64,000 nt of DNA. Origin: Monilinia fructicola (taxonomy: Eukaryota; Ascomycota; Leotiomycetes; Helotiales; Sclerotiniaceae). This document shows positions 25,269 to 39,000 of the stretch, piece by piece. The stretch covers positions 1,399,501-1,463,500 of the forward strand of contig VICG01000007.1 in assembly GCA_008692225.1 (NCBI GenBank). The letters run 5' to 3'. The position numbers and the translations under genes are program-made. The first letter of the stretch is position 1, and every line of letters begins with the position of its first letter. The notes under the pieces were generated by a model. It was not told the origin of the DNA, made no database searches, and saw nothing but the letters and a program-made list of their open reading frames with translations.

Positions 25269-25443
25269 TGCGATATTGCGCTGCTGTACGAATAATACGT
25301 CTAATCGTATCAGGCGTACTAGCACCTCGAGGACGTCTGTAAAGTCGTCCTCCATTCCATAGTTTATACAGAGAATAACAACAACAATATACCAGTAAAA
25401 GGATCAAGTACTTATACTTCAACTGACTAGGTTAATACCAACA
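25269..25443. repeat. Dispersed repeat copy 1, solo-LTR-like
   Basis: This 175-bp stretch matches 42365-42540 in the same orientation along its whole length. Shared blocks include CTGTACGAA, AGCACCTCGAGGA, CTCCATTCCATAG and GAGAATAAC. It begins with TG and ends with CA, as LTRs do, but I see no clear target-site duplication. Many differences are C/T or G/A transitions. It lies in the promoter region of the amidoligase gene. Confidence 0.6.
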
Positions 25444-25693
25444 GGTAGCATCTGTGATAGACTAATTCTATGCCAAACTTCAAGCCGTAAGATATTGAAT
25501 TCCATTCAGGATCAGGATGTATAGTTTCCACCCTCCTAGTGAACAATTCCAAATTCACCCCTTTATCGAACCCTCGCAGAACAAAGAATTTTCTCGGTAA
25601 AAGTCGAACAATGCTCGATCAATCCCTCTTCAGGGGTTTTGCTATTGTTCAGATTCAACAATGAACAAACAAACTGAGCGAGTGAGTCCTACA

Positions 25694-25703
25694 TATATAA
25701 AGG
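25694..25703 (+). promoter_or_regulatory. TATA-box-like site of the amidoligase gene
   Basis: TATATAAAGG lies about 135 bp upstream of the ATG at 25838 and is followed by a CAA- and CCA-rich leader, fitting a fungal core promoter. Confidence 0.4.
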
Positions 25704-25837
25704 GCATAGTATTGCTATACATAACAAGGCTATTGTGTTCTCCACCATCTGAAAACTTTCAAATACCACAACTGTACCACCAAAATCCACAGGACAAATC
25801 ATTTGAAAACCTTCACTTTACTTAAAATAAGTCAAAA

Positions 25838-27058
25838 ATGGAAGATAAACAGATTCTCCCGGAAGACAGCTCCACTAGAACTAACATTTGGCGTTGGAGC
25901 TCGAGCTCTGTGTTCTCTCAGTACCAGACCAATTCCTCGATCCTGCGCCCGACGATCCTCGTCAAGCGCAGGGTATCACTCGGCCAGAGAGGTATCCCGA
26001 TGTGTTTCTCCCTTATATACACCAGCAAACGCCGATCATGGTCGATGGTGTAGAAGAGTACGACTGGCCGGATGAATGGTACGACCAGTTCAACACGCTG
26101 AGAAGAAACATGGCCGAATTTCTCACCGGATCCGAATACCCGGCCATCGCCGATTGCGACTACGACGAGCGTTCCCACGATTCGAACATCAAAGACTTGG
26201 ACCTCTGGATCGTGTCCATGGATCGGACGATCCGGCACGGCGTCAGCCCGGACGCCCCCGGCTATTACCTCTGGCCCGTCGAGATCAAGAGCCCAGCGTA
26301 TATCTACAATGAGGAAAACAAGCACAAGGTAAGAGACGTCCTGCGAATCCTCGACACATCCTACCGGACGCGATGCGATCTCAGCGCCGACGTGCACGTG
26401 CACATCGGCAACGGGCAGAACGGCTTTGACGTGCGCACCGTCCGAAACGTCATGGCGTTCGTCTGGACGTTCGAACGGCAACTCGCGTCGATCCATGACC
26501 CTCATTACATGGCTGGCACGGCCTTTTCCCAACCGCTGACCACGCACAGCTACCTTGCGAGCGTGTCGCGTGAGTCGCGAGCGATGCTCGCGATGGAGTC
26601 CGGAGACGCCGAGGCGGCTGCTGCAGCATGATCGGAATTTTGTCATTGATCAGATCATGTCGTTGAAGACGGTGGATGAGGCAGTGATGATGCTGTCGGC
26701 GATCAATCTGAAGCAAGATGTGCGTAGGAACCGACTCATCTATTCCATCTGCAACTTGGAGACGGGTGCCGAAAAGGTCAAGAAGACCATCGAGTTTAGA
26801 CAGCATGGGTCAACTCTCGATGATGAAGAAGTGGATCACTGGATCACCGTCTGTAGGTCCCTCGTCCGTTTTGCCATTATGGTGGATGAGGAGCTGTTGG
26901 TGCGATTCTGCAAGAAACATATTAACAAGACAGTAGAAGAGTTTTCGCTCGTGGAAGTTCTGATGGCCATCAACCGTCCGATGCAAGCTTATTACTACGG
27001 CATCCGAGTTGCAGCAGCGACAAGAAAGAGGAAGGAGAAGGAAGCTCAGGAAGAGTAG
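25838..27058 (+). CDS. Putative amidoligase (Amidoligase_2-like), frameshifted
   Basis: The ATG at 25838 has a strong context (GTCAAAAATGG). The coherent reading contains LTFGVELEL near the N-terminus, a central VHVHIGNG (about 26390-26414), and KKTIEFRQHGSTLDDEEV (about 26785-26835). These are the GVE-E, HVHxG and EFRxHxGTLD landmarks I associate with the putative amidoligase family, distant relatives of glutamine synthetase/gamma-glutamyl-cysteine ligase folds that join a carboxylate to an amine using ATP. The substrate is unknown. Three one-base insertions are implied, between about 25869 and 25875, at 25891 (GG) and near 26630; removing them gives exactly 406 codons with stop. The gene is intronless and GC-richer than its surroundings. 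Confidence 0.75.
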
Positions 27059-27520
27059 AGGAGAGAAAGCGAGAGAGAGATCAACTGACTCAACTTACTC
27101 TCAAATTCGCCTTGACAAACGCCAGAATCCGAATTAAACCAAACTAGTCAGTAGCACCCCTCCACCCATCTACCCCCTCAAAAGCGCTAGACTCTCTGCC
27201 GAACAGGAAGTCCCTCTCAATTCAATGTGTTTTTTGAACCCGATTTATCTTTGTGAATTTGATCAACGTGCCTGACGTGAATGCGCAAGAACATGAGAAT
27301 ACAATGAACCGTCCCACCCCAGCCAGCCTGGAGATCCACCCCTCGCGAACAAATCCGAATCCGAATCGAGATATCCAACGCAACCACACCTCCTAAGTCA
27401 CGATGCACCGTTTCCCATGCCCTCATTCTCCCTCCCCCCCCTTCGCTCCACTCCGACACTCTCATCCGCTTTTCCCTACCCCCCCCCCTTTATGATCCGT
27501 AGCGCGCACCCCCGGAAAAA
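27059..27520. other. Intergenic region, convergent 3' ends
   Basis: It separates the amidoligase (plus) and the small cysteine-rich gene (minus). It contains C homopolymers (27434-27443, 27478-27488) and no supported gene. Confidence 0.45.
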
Positions 27521-27859
27521 TCAAGGCAACCTCGGCTGGTAATAATCCTGCAACAACCTCCCACTCGCAGTACAATACCCCACATCCGCCTTGCCGCCAT
27601 GCGCCAAAGCACACTTGAAGCCATCACAACACGGCACGCCAGGAACGCGACACACGTCATCTTTCGCAACGCAGAGTCTGCGGGGCTACTCGCACAGATT
27701 AGCCGGTGGCCTCCGATGGCGACGAGGCGGTGCGCGGGGTTGGGAAGAGGGGGGGGGAGGGATCGCCACATACCGCGAGAGTGTGCTCACTTGCCAAGAC
27801 GAGATTCGCGACGGAGGCGAGGGCGCACAGAAGGCGCGGCCTGGTCGGGAGAGGTGCAT
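27521..27859 (-). CDS. Small cysteine-rich knottin-like peptide
   Basis: Two exons, 27859-27774 and 27677-27521, joined by a 96-nt intron with GTATGT donor, GCTAATC branch-like site and CGCAG acceptor. Exon 2 encodes a C-x6-C-x6-CC-x4-C-x12-C pattern (C..C..CC..C..C), the cysteine spacing class of inhibitor cystine-knot peptides, then a short tail ending in YYQPRLP. From the ATG at 27859 the frame is open through the splice junction, about 80 residues in total, but that N-terminus is not a good signal peptide. A hydrophobic, secretion-signal-like stretch is encoded in another frame of the same exon. The start is therefore uncertain, and the gene may carry an indel like its neighbours. Role unknown; a secreted effector or defence-like peptide is an inference. 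Confidence 0.45.
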
Positions 27860-29569
27860 GTTGGGGTTGGGGCGGTGGAAGGATGGGAGGGTGCAGATGG
27901 CGATTTGGTCTTACGGGAAGACGTCGTCGGCGTCGTCCTTGGATTCGAAGGGTAGAGGGGAGACGAGTTGCGAGTGTGACGGGGTTGAGCAACGGCCGAT
28001 GAATGAATGCAGCATAGCATGGGGCCGGGGCGTCTCCATGGGTCAATAAATGCAGTCGTGAGGAATGCAACGGGGCCGCACGCGCATTCCATCCCGCGTT
28101 CCTGGCTTGCGCGTACATTCCACGTTGGATGCAGGGTCTCCCGACAGAGGAGAGTGCGGCCAGCAAATGAGAAGACGGCGTGGGGAGTTATCGGTAGGAC
28201 ATGCTCCGTCGCGAATGAGGTAAAGGTCTACAAGAAGTCGAGGTGAGTCTTGGTACATCATCCAATACCAACAGGTGAACGGATCGCGCAGCCGCGCCGC
28301 CAAAGCGAAATCGAGCACGGAACCCACATGCCAACCATCGAGCAAGCACGACTCCGAGAGAAGCTAAACGTGCAAAGCCCGCTTGCCTCGTCAGAAGATG
28401 CCTCGTTGAATCTCGGATGGTTTGGACCAACACAAACACTTGCATCAATATCCACTCTGATCAACCCATAACCACGCATTCCCGGAATCAAGCGAGACTA
28501 TCTAGCCTCTCCCGATCATCCCACCTCGCCTACAATATAACCATTTTACCATTCCGGAATTCCTTCATCTTCTCCCCCTCCTCCTCATCCATCCATCCAT
28601 CCATCCATCCATCCATCCATCCATCCATCCATCCATCCATCCATCCATCCATCCATCCAACCAAAAAAACCCAAAAAACCCAAAAAACCCAAGCACCCAA
28701 ACACCCAAATACATGCATAGCCAACACCACACCCCAAGCGATCATCTCAAGAACCTCAAGAACCCCTCCCTCCAATCACCAGAAACAGCCCCCCAGATGT
28801 TAGCCACGCGATAGTTGAGCGCCTAGCTCATGACTGCATGCCGAAGTTGCCGACGACGGGAAGTTTCATGTACTGGCCAGACGACGTGCCAAGAAAGTTA
28901 TTTGATACCAAGATCTGCGCCTTCTCCTAGTGGAGGGAGGGCTAGTTCTTTACTGCATACATAGCACTTGCCAATCAACTGTCCCTTCAAAAGATGTCAA
29001 TCACATGGAATCGAGCATTTGTAAAACTCATCACGCAGATTTGTATTGGACTAATTCACACTTTCCGTTCCTCTTCATATTTCTTCCTCCAGAGTTGCCG
29101 TGCTACCAATTGGCCATGAACCCAACCACGGTAACCTCCCATCTCGAAAACGCCATAACTTGGTATTCCACATGAATCCAGCTCAATAATTACCATATCC
29201 CAATATTCCCTGGCCCTTTTCGCCTATTCACAAATGAGCATATAACAAATGAACGTTACGCTGGCACTGAAAACAGTCACCTGGCGCAACCGGCCTGAAA
29301 GCCAAATTCTACCCAGCCCCCTCAAAATGTTAGGCAGACGCCACACGAACGTGTTGTTGGCGCAAGCGCATAAAATCGTAAGTTACTCGCATCAAAAACG
29401 CCGTTGAACGCCTTTTCCATGAAAGCGCCTCCCCCCCTCCCCATTCCCAGTTTTCCATACGGTGAGCACCCATTAACGCCTCTCCTTTTCGGCGATGCGC
29501 AATTTGGATTCATGTGTAGGAGAAAAATGTTTTATACAAGAGGCTGCAATTCTTTCTCCCATCAAAATT
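27860..29569. other. Intergenic region, GC-rich then ordinary
   Basis: Up to about 28250 it is GC-rich, and the long open frames on both strands reflect base composition rather than recognisable proteins. A CATC tract (28590-28658) and a C/A-rich repeat (about 28660-28715) follow. From 28800 to 29570 I see no gene. Confidence 0.5.
28590..28658. repeat. (CATC)n microsatellite, about 17 units
   Basis: Uninterrupted CATC units, followed by AACCC/AAACCC-like C/A-rich repeats to about 28715. It is the longest CATC tract in the window. Confidence 0.9.
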
Positions 29570-31448
29570 TTATCTAGGGGGTGGTTGCGCCTGTGATCCC
29601 CATAATGCGTTATGAACATGGCTCGGTGGCTCATTAGGTTGTACAGGTATTCTCGAGTTAGCCCATTGCTCGGATGGTCGCGCGCTTCTTTCACGTTCTT
29701 CCTGATCCGCTCGATCGCGTGCGGCTTTCTCCGCAGCTCGTTTCGCTCGTTTTCTGCTCGAGAACAATTCGGGTTCTGATAATTGACGCACGCCGTATGG
29801 TGATAACGGCCGTGCCACATATGTTGGCTGTGCCACCTGGCTCGGATAAGATTCCGGTTCTCCACTGATTGCCACGCCGATTGGATTCTCCTGTCTTCGC
29901 ATCGAGCCGGGGGTTGGATTGTTGGTAACAAGGCGGTCCGGTTGTTGTTGTTTTGATGTGTTGTTTGTTGTTGTTGTATTGCATTCCATTGGTCGTAATA
30001 TCAAGTCCTTCGGGAGTGTAACGTTGAGCAGCTGAAGTGTATCCTGAATGGTTGAGGTTGGTAGGGTTAGGTTGTGCATTATCAATTAGGCCAATTCCTT
30101 CCTCACCTTCCATAGCCCCTTTGTTACTACCGAAGGTGTTACTCCTGTATTCATTGGCAATCGGTAAGCCATCATCCCGCGCTTTGAAAGATGTTTCCCC
30201 CTCCGAGTTTGCCGATTGGAGAGACATATCATTGTCATTGTTGTACGATGCCTGTTTATATGAAGAGTCCGCTTCGCGATGCTTGACGCCGACGAACAAC
30301 CAACGCATGCCACGAGCAAATGCTTTGACCAGATCCCATGGATTCATTGCATCAGCGAAAGCCATCAGGCCAAGGAGGACCACCTTGCTTAGGACCAATA
30401 GGCTGCAAGCCACCGTCGGGTGAGCTTGGGTATTTGACCGGGGTAGCATTTGATGCGTATGGCTTCCAAGGAAATGCGAACAAGTGCAAAATGGAGAAGA
30501 TGGCCATCTCAATACACAGTAACAAGTTGGGAATGCCAATCTTCAGGTCGGGGTATGCTAAATACTTGGTTGGCGTGACCATGCCGATGGACGCTGACAT
30601 CATGATACTGATGGCAAAGCTTTGCCAGAAGGACAAGAAGATGACGGCTTTGATGGCAACCACTTTGAGGAAGGGTTTGTGTGGAGCCAGATCGGTTCGA
30701 AGCTGAACGTAAAACTGGATCAGACAGAACATGGCGACTGTCACGGCGGCACCTTCAATCACGAGAATCTGCAAGGGTTTAGCTAAGATCATGCTCCCGA
30801 GGACGTATCCTTACCCAGATATGAGCAAATACTGGAGAATCCGAAGAATCACAATATTTGCCAAAGTACTGCGTGACCACAGCCAAGATGGTCATGGTAA
30901 CCCTAATGAAGCAATATTGATAGACGCCGCCCCATCACAATGGTTGAACCAGGTCAAGCCACTTCGTGGTGTTCTCCAAGGACCGCGATCACCCCCACAA
31001 CATTTTCGCATCCAGGTCACCGGCCAAACCCATGGGGTCGGAATGGCGGTTCGAAAGTAAACCTTTTGACTGTGGAGATCCGGAGCAATATAATGGCAGA
31101 GAAGAGCAAAGAAAGACGCGATGGCAAATGCCTCATAACACTCTGATATAACACTGTAATATATCTCATGCCAGTATTGCCAAAAACTAAGGAAGGACGC
31201 CACCGAGTAAATTGGAACCATGAAAAGGATGCGTATGATGCTACATCAAATTAGTACACGCGCATGATGCTTGCATGAGAGAACATACTGTCGTTGCTCA
31301 TAGGGTTTGTATAGTGCACGGCATGCATCCACATGAGGTATAGGGAGAGAAGGATTGCGATCAAGGCCGTCGCGGCCGAAACTACGATACCCAACTCATG
31401 GAATGTTAAATCTGCCACCAAAATTGCTTCCGATTTTCCAACTACCAT
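29570..31448 (-). CDS. TMEM184/DUF300 (Solute_trans_a) membrane protein, frameshifted
   Basis: Exons 31448-31289, 31240-30815 and 30768-29570, with a GTATGT donor and TACTAAT branch in intron 1, and GTAAGG...TTGCAG in intron 2. The protein has several membrane helices and family landmarks: LYLMWMHAVHYTNP, CYEAFAIASFFALLCHYIAPDL, WVWPVTWMRKCCGG, PRSGLTWFN, FLSFWQS and LAYPDLKIGIPNLLLCIEMAIF. The family includes TMEM184, plant LAZ1 and organic solute transporter alpha-like proteins. The long C-terminal tail is hydrophilic, with Asn/Thr-rich and Arg/Glu-rich parts. Four single-base shifts are needed: one base missing at the exon 1/2 junction, one missing near 30945, and extra bases near 30380 and 30000. 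With these the total is about 594 residues and both splice phases match. Probable vacuolar or plasma-membrane location by family. Confidence 0.82.
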
Positions 31449-32094
31449 TATTCATCAGCACATCTCCTTTATTTTTGAACGAAGAGAACCCATACTTCGC
31501 ATATCATCCAGCGTCGCATTACATGTTGTGTTGATAAACATGACTGCGGTTGTTGTCGATCGACTGCACTGCTGACCAGCTCGACAACTCGAGCACTGTC
31601 GTCACCAGCGTAGGTTGTAATTTAACTCCAGCCCAGCCCACTCCTAAATTCACTTGCGATCTTCAAAATCCCTTCTATCCTTCGCTGTGTGTATAATCTG
31701 TAATCGTCTTGGGTTGGAGGAGAGGGACGTCAATTCGTGGGTGGATCGCAGAGAATAGAACGTAATGAAATGAAATAGCGACTGTTGTTTTCGATAACTA
31801 ACAAGAGATCTTTGAGCCAGCGTCGATGAGGGTGTACAAGGGTATCGTATCTTAATCAAAAGGAAATGATTCATCCAAGTCTTAATTATGACTGTATCGC
31901 TTTTTTCTCAAATGGGTATCAAGGTATTCGAATGGCTCGATGCACAGCTCTTTTTTTTTTACGAATGGTAAGGTCAATCGATGTGCGAAGTTGCGACAAT
32001 TTGTGGGTAGTTGGATTTGCCTGAAGAGAATCTAGAAATCTAGGTAGCAAACCAGTGCATGCAGATTGAAGTTTAAAAAGATTCAAAAGATGAT
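31449..32094. other. Intergenic region
   Basis: Promoter side of the TMEM184-like gene; no other gene or motif could be supported here. Confidence 0.5.
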
Positions 32095-32195
32095 CTAGGG
32101 GGAGGAGGAGGAGGAGGGAGGAGGAGGAGGAAGAAGAGAAGGGGGAAGGGGGAAGGGGAGGAGAAAGGGAGATAGGGAGAAAGGGAGGAAGGATT
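32095..32195. repeat. Polypurine GGA/GGAA tract
   Basis: About 100 bp almost purely of G and A on the plus strand, with local mirror symmetry, a composition that can form triplex DNA. It begins a cluster of different microsatellites. Confidence 0.75.
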
Positions 32196-32383
32196 CGGGT
32201 GGGTGGGTAGTCGAAGTATGAATGAAGAGCAGAGGATAATTGAAGGATTGAAATATTAAAGTAAAAGGGAAAAAAGAGATCTTGCTAAGACTGAAGACCA
32301 AGGAATATAAGAAGTACTAAGGAAAAGACAAGGCGGTTCTTGCAAATCTGCTTGGCTGCGCGTGTAAAATGGCAAGGAAGTGT

Positions 32384-32580
32384 GGGTGAGTGAGTGAATG
32401 AGTGAGTGAGTGAGTGAGTGTAAGGTAAAGAGGTACTGTACGAATGGTTTGGTGGGTATGGTGGGTATATGGTAAGGTAAGGTAAGGTAAGGTAAGGTAT
32501 GGATGGTATGGATGGTATGGATGGTATGGATGGTATGGATGGTATGGATGGTATGGATGGTATGGATGGTATGGATGGTA
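32384..32580. repeat. Adjacent GAGT, GGTAA and GGTATGGAT tandem repeats
   Basis: Three tandem arrays follow one another: GAGT (about 32384-32420), GGTAA five times (about 32471-32495) and a 9-bp GGTATGGAT unit about nine times (about 32495-32579). The arrays share GGTA, suggesting one arose from another by slippage and point change. Open frames across them are artefacts. Confidence 0.85.
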
Positions 32581-33194
32581 AGGTTATGTATGGTATGGTA
32601 GGAAGTCTGAAAATGGGACAAAGGAATAAAGGTTCAAATTGAACACAGAGAGAGAAAGAGAGAGGAAGCAAGAAGGAGAGGGGTGGATGAGGGAGTGAGG
32701 GACTGAGTGAGGGAGTAATTGAATGACTAAATGATTGAGTGAGTGTATGTATGTATGTTGGTTGGTTCACAAGCTCATAATTAGAATTAATTCATAGAAA
32801 ATACATGGATGGACAAATGGATGAATAGATGGATGGATGGATGATCTGCTACTATGGTAAAGGAATCCAAGCAATCCAAAGAATCGTTTGGGAGGCCACA
32901 GAGCGTGCTCAGGTCGGTATTGGGTAGATGATTTATCATTAATGCATGTTGCCCAGGTGTTTGTTTGGAACGTGGAACTTGTAAGGAACAATTTAGCTAA
33001 ACTCGTCACGAAACAAGACTGACTGATACTAAAATGAGGATAAAATGATGATGATGATAATAATGATGGAAGGCTGTGCAAGATAAAACCACAATTATAT
33101 TGGTTGGAAACATTCCTTCTTACACTCGTCATATCCACATTTCACATTCATATGCACATTCAGACATTCAGATGTTCAGATAGATGTTCAGATG

Positions 33195-33260
33195 TTCAGA
33201 TATTCAGATATTCATCCATCCGTCCGTCCATCCGTCCGTCCATCCGTCCGTCCATCCGTA
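33195..33260. repeat. CATCCGTCCGTC 12-bp minisatellite
   Basis: About four units of CATCCGTCCGTC, derived from CATC and CGTC, ending in an exact TACGGAGTA motif at 33259-33267. Upstream are ATTCAGAT/TGTTCAGA near-repeats (about 33160-33211). Confidence 0.8.
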
Positions 33261-34298
33261 CGGAGTATTGACACACTCACACACATAACGAGAGAGCATG
33301 AAGCACATACCAAGTACTCTCTCTATGCACACACACTTACTCACCCACATCATCGAGACCATCATCATTATTAATTAACCTTACCTATCTACTTGTACCT
33401 AGGTAGGTGCTAAGGTTGCTTACCTAATTAGTACTCATAAGGTTAGGTAATTCATAATAAGTTATTTTAGAATTTAACATTTGACATTTGAGATGAGAGA
33501 TTCATATAGCAAGTACCTAGATGAGATATTAATACTATATTGACTAATGGTATTATTATTATTCTTATGATTTTTATTCTTCTTCATCTTATTATTATTA
33601 TAAGTATAAATTTATAAGATTAGTTAATATCTTAACCTCTCTTTCTCTTTTCTCTCTTCTCTCTTAATCTCTCTTTCTCCTCTCTTAATCTTTCTCTCCT
33701 TTCTTAATCTCTCTCTCTTACTTTCTTACTCTTTTTATATCTCTATATCTATTCTTATAGAATTAAAATTCCTATAAAGAATTGATAGATTAAGGTTTTT
33801 CTTAGAAAAAGATTATATTTTATAAATATATAAATAATTTAAATTTTCCTAATCTAATTATAAATAACTTATATTTTATTAGTCTATTTATAATAGCTTA
33901 GTTCTATTAAAAAGCTTTATTTTATATAATATAATATTTTAATTTTTAAATCTTATTTTATCTTTTATTTTTAATACTTTAATAAGCTAAATAACGTTAA
34001 ATCTCAAAATAGTTTTAATAATAATAATAAGATTTATAATTATTATTATAATATTAAAAATAAACTTACTTTTAAAATAATAAAGTTTAAAAAAAACTAT
34101 ATTAGCTTATTCTTTTATCTTTTAATAAAGAGATAAATAATATATTAATATTTAAATATTAGATTTATTAACTTATAAGAGGTTAGAATCTTAATCCCGT
34201 AGGATACTAGCTATTTATCTTAACCATACCTACCTACCTAGTACCTCCTTATACTAAGATACACCCCGCCTCTCTAAGTTATAACTTCTCGAGTCGAC

Positions 34299-35623
<1,325 letters not shown>

Positions 35624-35825
35624 ACATACCTTAACTTCTCTTACCTAGGTACGGAGTACAAGTACGTTTTGAAATTTCGCCAAGCAATGCTCATTTAATA
35701 AACCATACTATGAATTCAATCTAGTCTAAGTTAACGGGCCGTAATACTATAAGAACTATATATTTATTATACCTCTAGGACTACTATTCATATATTAATT
35801 ATAGTAGATAATAATAAATATAATA

Positions 35826-35861
35826 TATATATATATATAGTAGTTATAATAGTTATAATAC

Positions 35862-35893
<32 letters not shown>

Positions 35894-35981
35894 ATATATA
35901 TATATATATATACACATACATACATATACATATACACACACACACACATATATATATATACACATATATACACATACATAC

Positions 35982-36014
<33 letters not shown>

Positions 36015-36015
36015 C
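35826..36015. repeat. TA/CA dinucleotide repeat cluster
   Basis: Alternating (TA)n, TACACA and CA-rich units over about 190 bp, just right of the AT-rich block. Open frames of Ile/Tyr/Cys/Val repeats are artefacts. Confidence 0.9.
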
Positions 36016-36059
36016 ATTCACACACGCACACCCACCTTCAAATCATTTCAAGTCAATAA

Positions 36060-39000
36060 TGAGCCCATCTCAATTACCTTTTGGATCAATTCAAATCAAT
36101 TCATCACAACCTAAACTTTATGATACGAATTGTTGTCTTTCAAGTATTAATCATCATGAGGACCTACCTATTGGGTATGAATTACTAATAAGTACAGACA
36201 GCGCTGGAGTAGTATGCAAATTAGAAAAGGAACGTCTTTCATCCTTTTCAGCATGGCAGTAAGGTTACAAGCATGTGTTCTATTCTTGGTGACGATATAC
36301 GGGATACCTTCCTCCCCATGGATCTATCGACCTATCGACCAGTTAATCTTTTGGATAGGTGATGCTTATCATTCACCAACAACCGTCCAACAGAGCAGTA
36401 TGTTATGAGCATTGCCCCTCAGTTCTCAACACTCAACACTCAACACTCAAGATAGAATATTACGTAGTTGCAACGTTGGGATGCATGTCAGTCAAATCAT
36501 AGCCGGATAGACTTCTTCTCTTCTCCTCTCTTCTCCTCTCCTTTCCTCTCGTCTCTTCCCTCCCCCCCCTTCTTGCCCTTTCCAAGTCTCTCAGTATTAC
36601 GTTACGATGTCTATGCCATCTTGAGTATAGCATTTCGTAACGCGGTGATGACCCCTCGTATCGCGGTAGAGCATTGATCGATTCCTCGCAAGCATCTCTT
36701 TATCGAGACCATGGCTATCTTACCTCATTTCTTTGATTACTGAACTCTCCACGGAGGTAGGTACCTGCACGATCTATCCACCAGTGGTCCTACCTCTCTA
36801 CTGACCTCTCGACCTCCCTCCCTACCTACCTACATAAGTTTCGGCACTTCACTTCATACTGTGTCAAATATGGAATTCTCGACAGGACTTTGATATTACA
36901 CCAAATATCCAAACCAGTCTGCTGTGAAACAATCCGGCAAAAGGGGAGGCTCGGCATTCGGAAGACCTCGTACGAAAGTTAAGTTCGGACCATATGGATG
37001 GGATTTGGATTTGGACCTACTGTACCTAAGTTTAGAAATCCCAGAAGGCTGACAAAGCCGTGGGATATTTAGAACGAGCGAGAGAGCGCCTTGGGTCGCA
37101 AAGAAGTGTGAGGTACGGAGTACAATTTCAACGGCAGACAGAGCCTTCGCTTCCGTTTCTCAAGTCGTTCTACGGAGTAACCTAATAAGAATTCTCACGA
37201 ATTACATTACTCTCTGCATTTGATACGAGCTGATCTAGTCCCATCATACCTTTCACGACACGAGTAACGCGTATCCTTTCAATTAATCCTGAACTGCATT
37301 ACCTTCCTAAGCGTCTGAATGTCCACAGAACACGCAGATCTTGATTAAATTATATCAGGTATTGCGTCAACAAACCTTCCATGCATGCATGATTTTCACA
37401 AGTGTGAAGACATGATATTCATCTTTCATATCGTTTTGATCAATCAGATCAATCAACGTCATGGTACATTCCATTATCATCGTCTCTACAGTACAAGTAC
37501 TGCATTGTACTCAGAAGCCAAAGTGGGATGATGATGGCGTGAAACGAAAGGGCTTGAACTTCAATTCATGCACATTCCTCTCCAAACACATGTTGTCAAT
37601 CACGTGTGTTTCATTTCCGCTGAACCAGCATTTCGATTTTTGCTTTAGGCTCCAATTGTATCTGTCAAGAGATTTTCTTGTTCACATCAAGAGTTCTTGT
37701 TTCAAGTTCATCGTCGTTTGACTCTGTAAATAAACATCTTCTACATTGCGTCTGATACGTGGCGATGATGGATTTGTTTCGCATCTCTCTTTCGTTAGAA
37801 CCTTCTTCCATCCTTCCCCCACATCCTGAATCCTGACAGAACTCACATGTGCTCAATGGCAGAAGGATTTCCACTTCTACATCGTCCAGACTTTTCAGGC
37901 CGCTGAACTTCATGTCACTTGATGATAAAATTTCCGAAATTCAAACCCTCATGAGCATAGACATCGGCACCATCAAGCCGCTGCCAAACTCACACCAGGA
38001 CATTATTCCTCGCACTATGGGAATGCCGTGAGACAAATCACTTGATAGGATAATCTCGTCATGTTATGAGCCAAGATGATGGAGATCGTGCTCGGTACCC
38101 ATTGCGCTTGGACGTAAGAGGGCGCTTTGTGCTGTGAGGGCTAATGGCTTCAACATCTAGTACTTTGGCCGTGGCGTATGGTGGGCGAGCTTTTGTCGAC
38201 TGCATCTTTTACTATCAGTCTTGAACCACAGAGTTGATTTTGTCAAGCCATTGCAATCATCCATCATTTGACTCTTGGGATACTTTCTCCAACATAGAGC
38301 TCAAGCCACATGATCTTCAAGAGTACGCGTCATTGGTTTATCATCTCCTCTAAAATCACGAATCTGTCCAATATGGTCACGTGTATTCATCATGAGCAAT
38401 TCAGATGACTCTAGAGATTCTTTGCCAGCATCTAGCTAGTCGTGAACCGATATGCTGATCAATCTTTAAAAGTCAATACAGTACAGTATTCCCACCTTCA
38501 AAACTTGGTCCCATTGGTAGCCCACGTGATCCGACCGGGCGCATTTAGTTTTGCAACGCAGCCCGTCACCAGAAATCTTTTCCAGTGATAATCAACTTGA
38601 CTGCATATCCTCCCGTAAGTTTAGTTCATGCTTCAAAACACCTCTTGACCACAACCTCCCTTGAAATATTCTCACGCTGTCGGCATGCAATATATGTATA
38701 TGTATATATATATACGCACCACAACCCCCTTTCTCTAAAATTCACCAAAAAGTTTCGAGGAGCCGTCACACAGCTAATCAACATTTACGCCCCCCCTCAA
38801 ATTAATTAATTCATCACACTGTCCAAAACAAGTTACTATGCATCCATGGATGCCATCAATCCATCTACCTCTCTCGCTCACCAAGACACACCCCCTCGCC
38901 CTCCACACCAACCCTTCTACCCGCCATTCCCTACCCATCCACCATCTCATCACTCATACCCCCACCTCCCAAGCTGGTATCTCGGCTCGGTTACAGGCCG

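Larger units (their letters stand above)
24727..25837. other. Divergent intergenic region with LTR-like repeat
   Basis: It separates the divergently transcribed CorA-like and amidoligase genes and so contains both promoters. Inside are a solo-LTR-like repeat (25269-25443) and a TATA-box-like site (25694-25703). Confidence 0.55.

Noticed and set aside
27591..28166. Long overlapping open frames on both strands in the GC-rich island
   Set aside because: High GC lowers stop-codon frequency; apart from the two-exon cysteine-rich gene none shows motifs or a start context.
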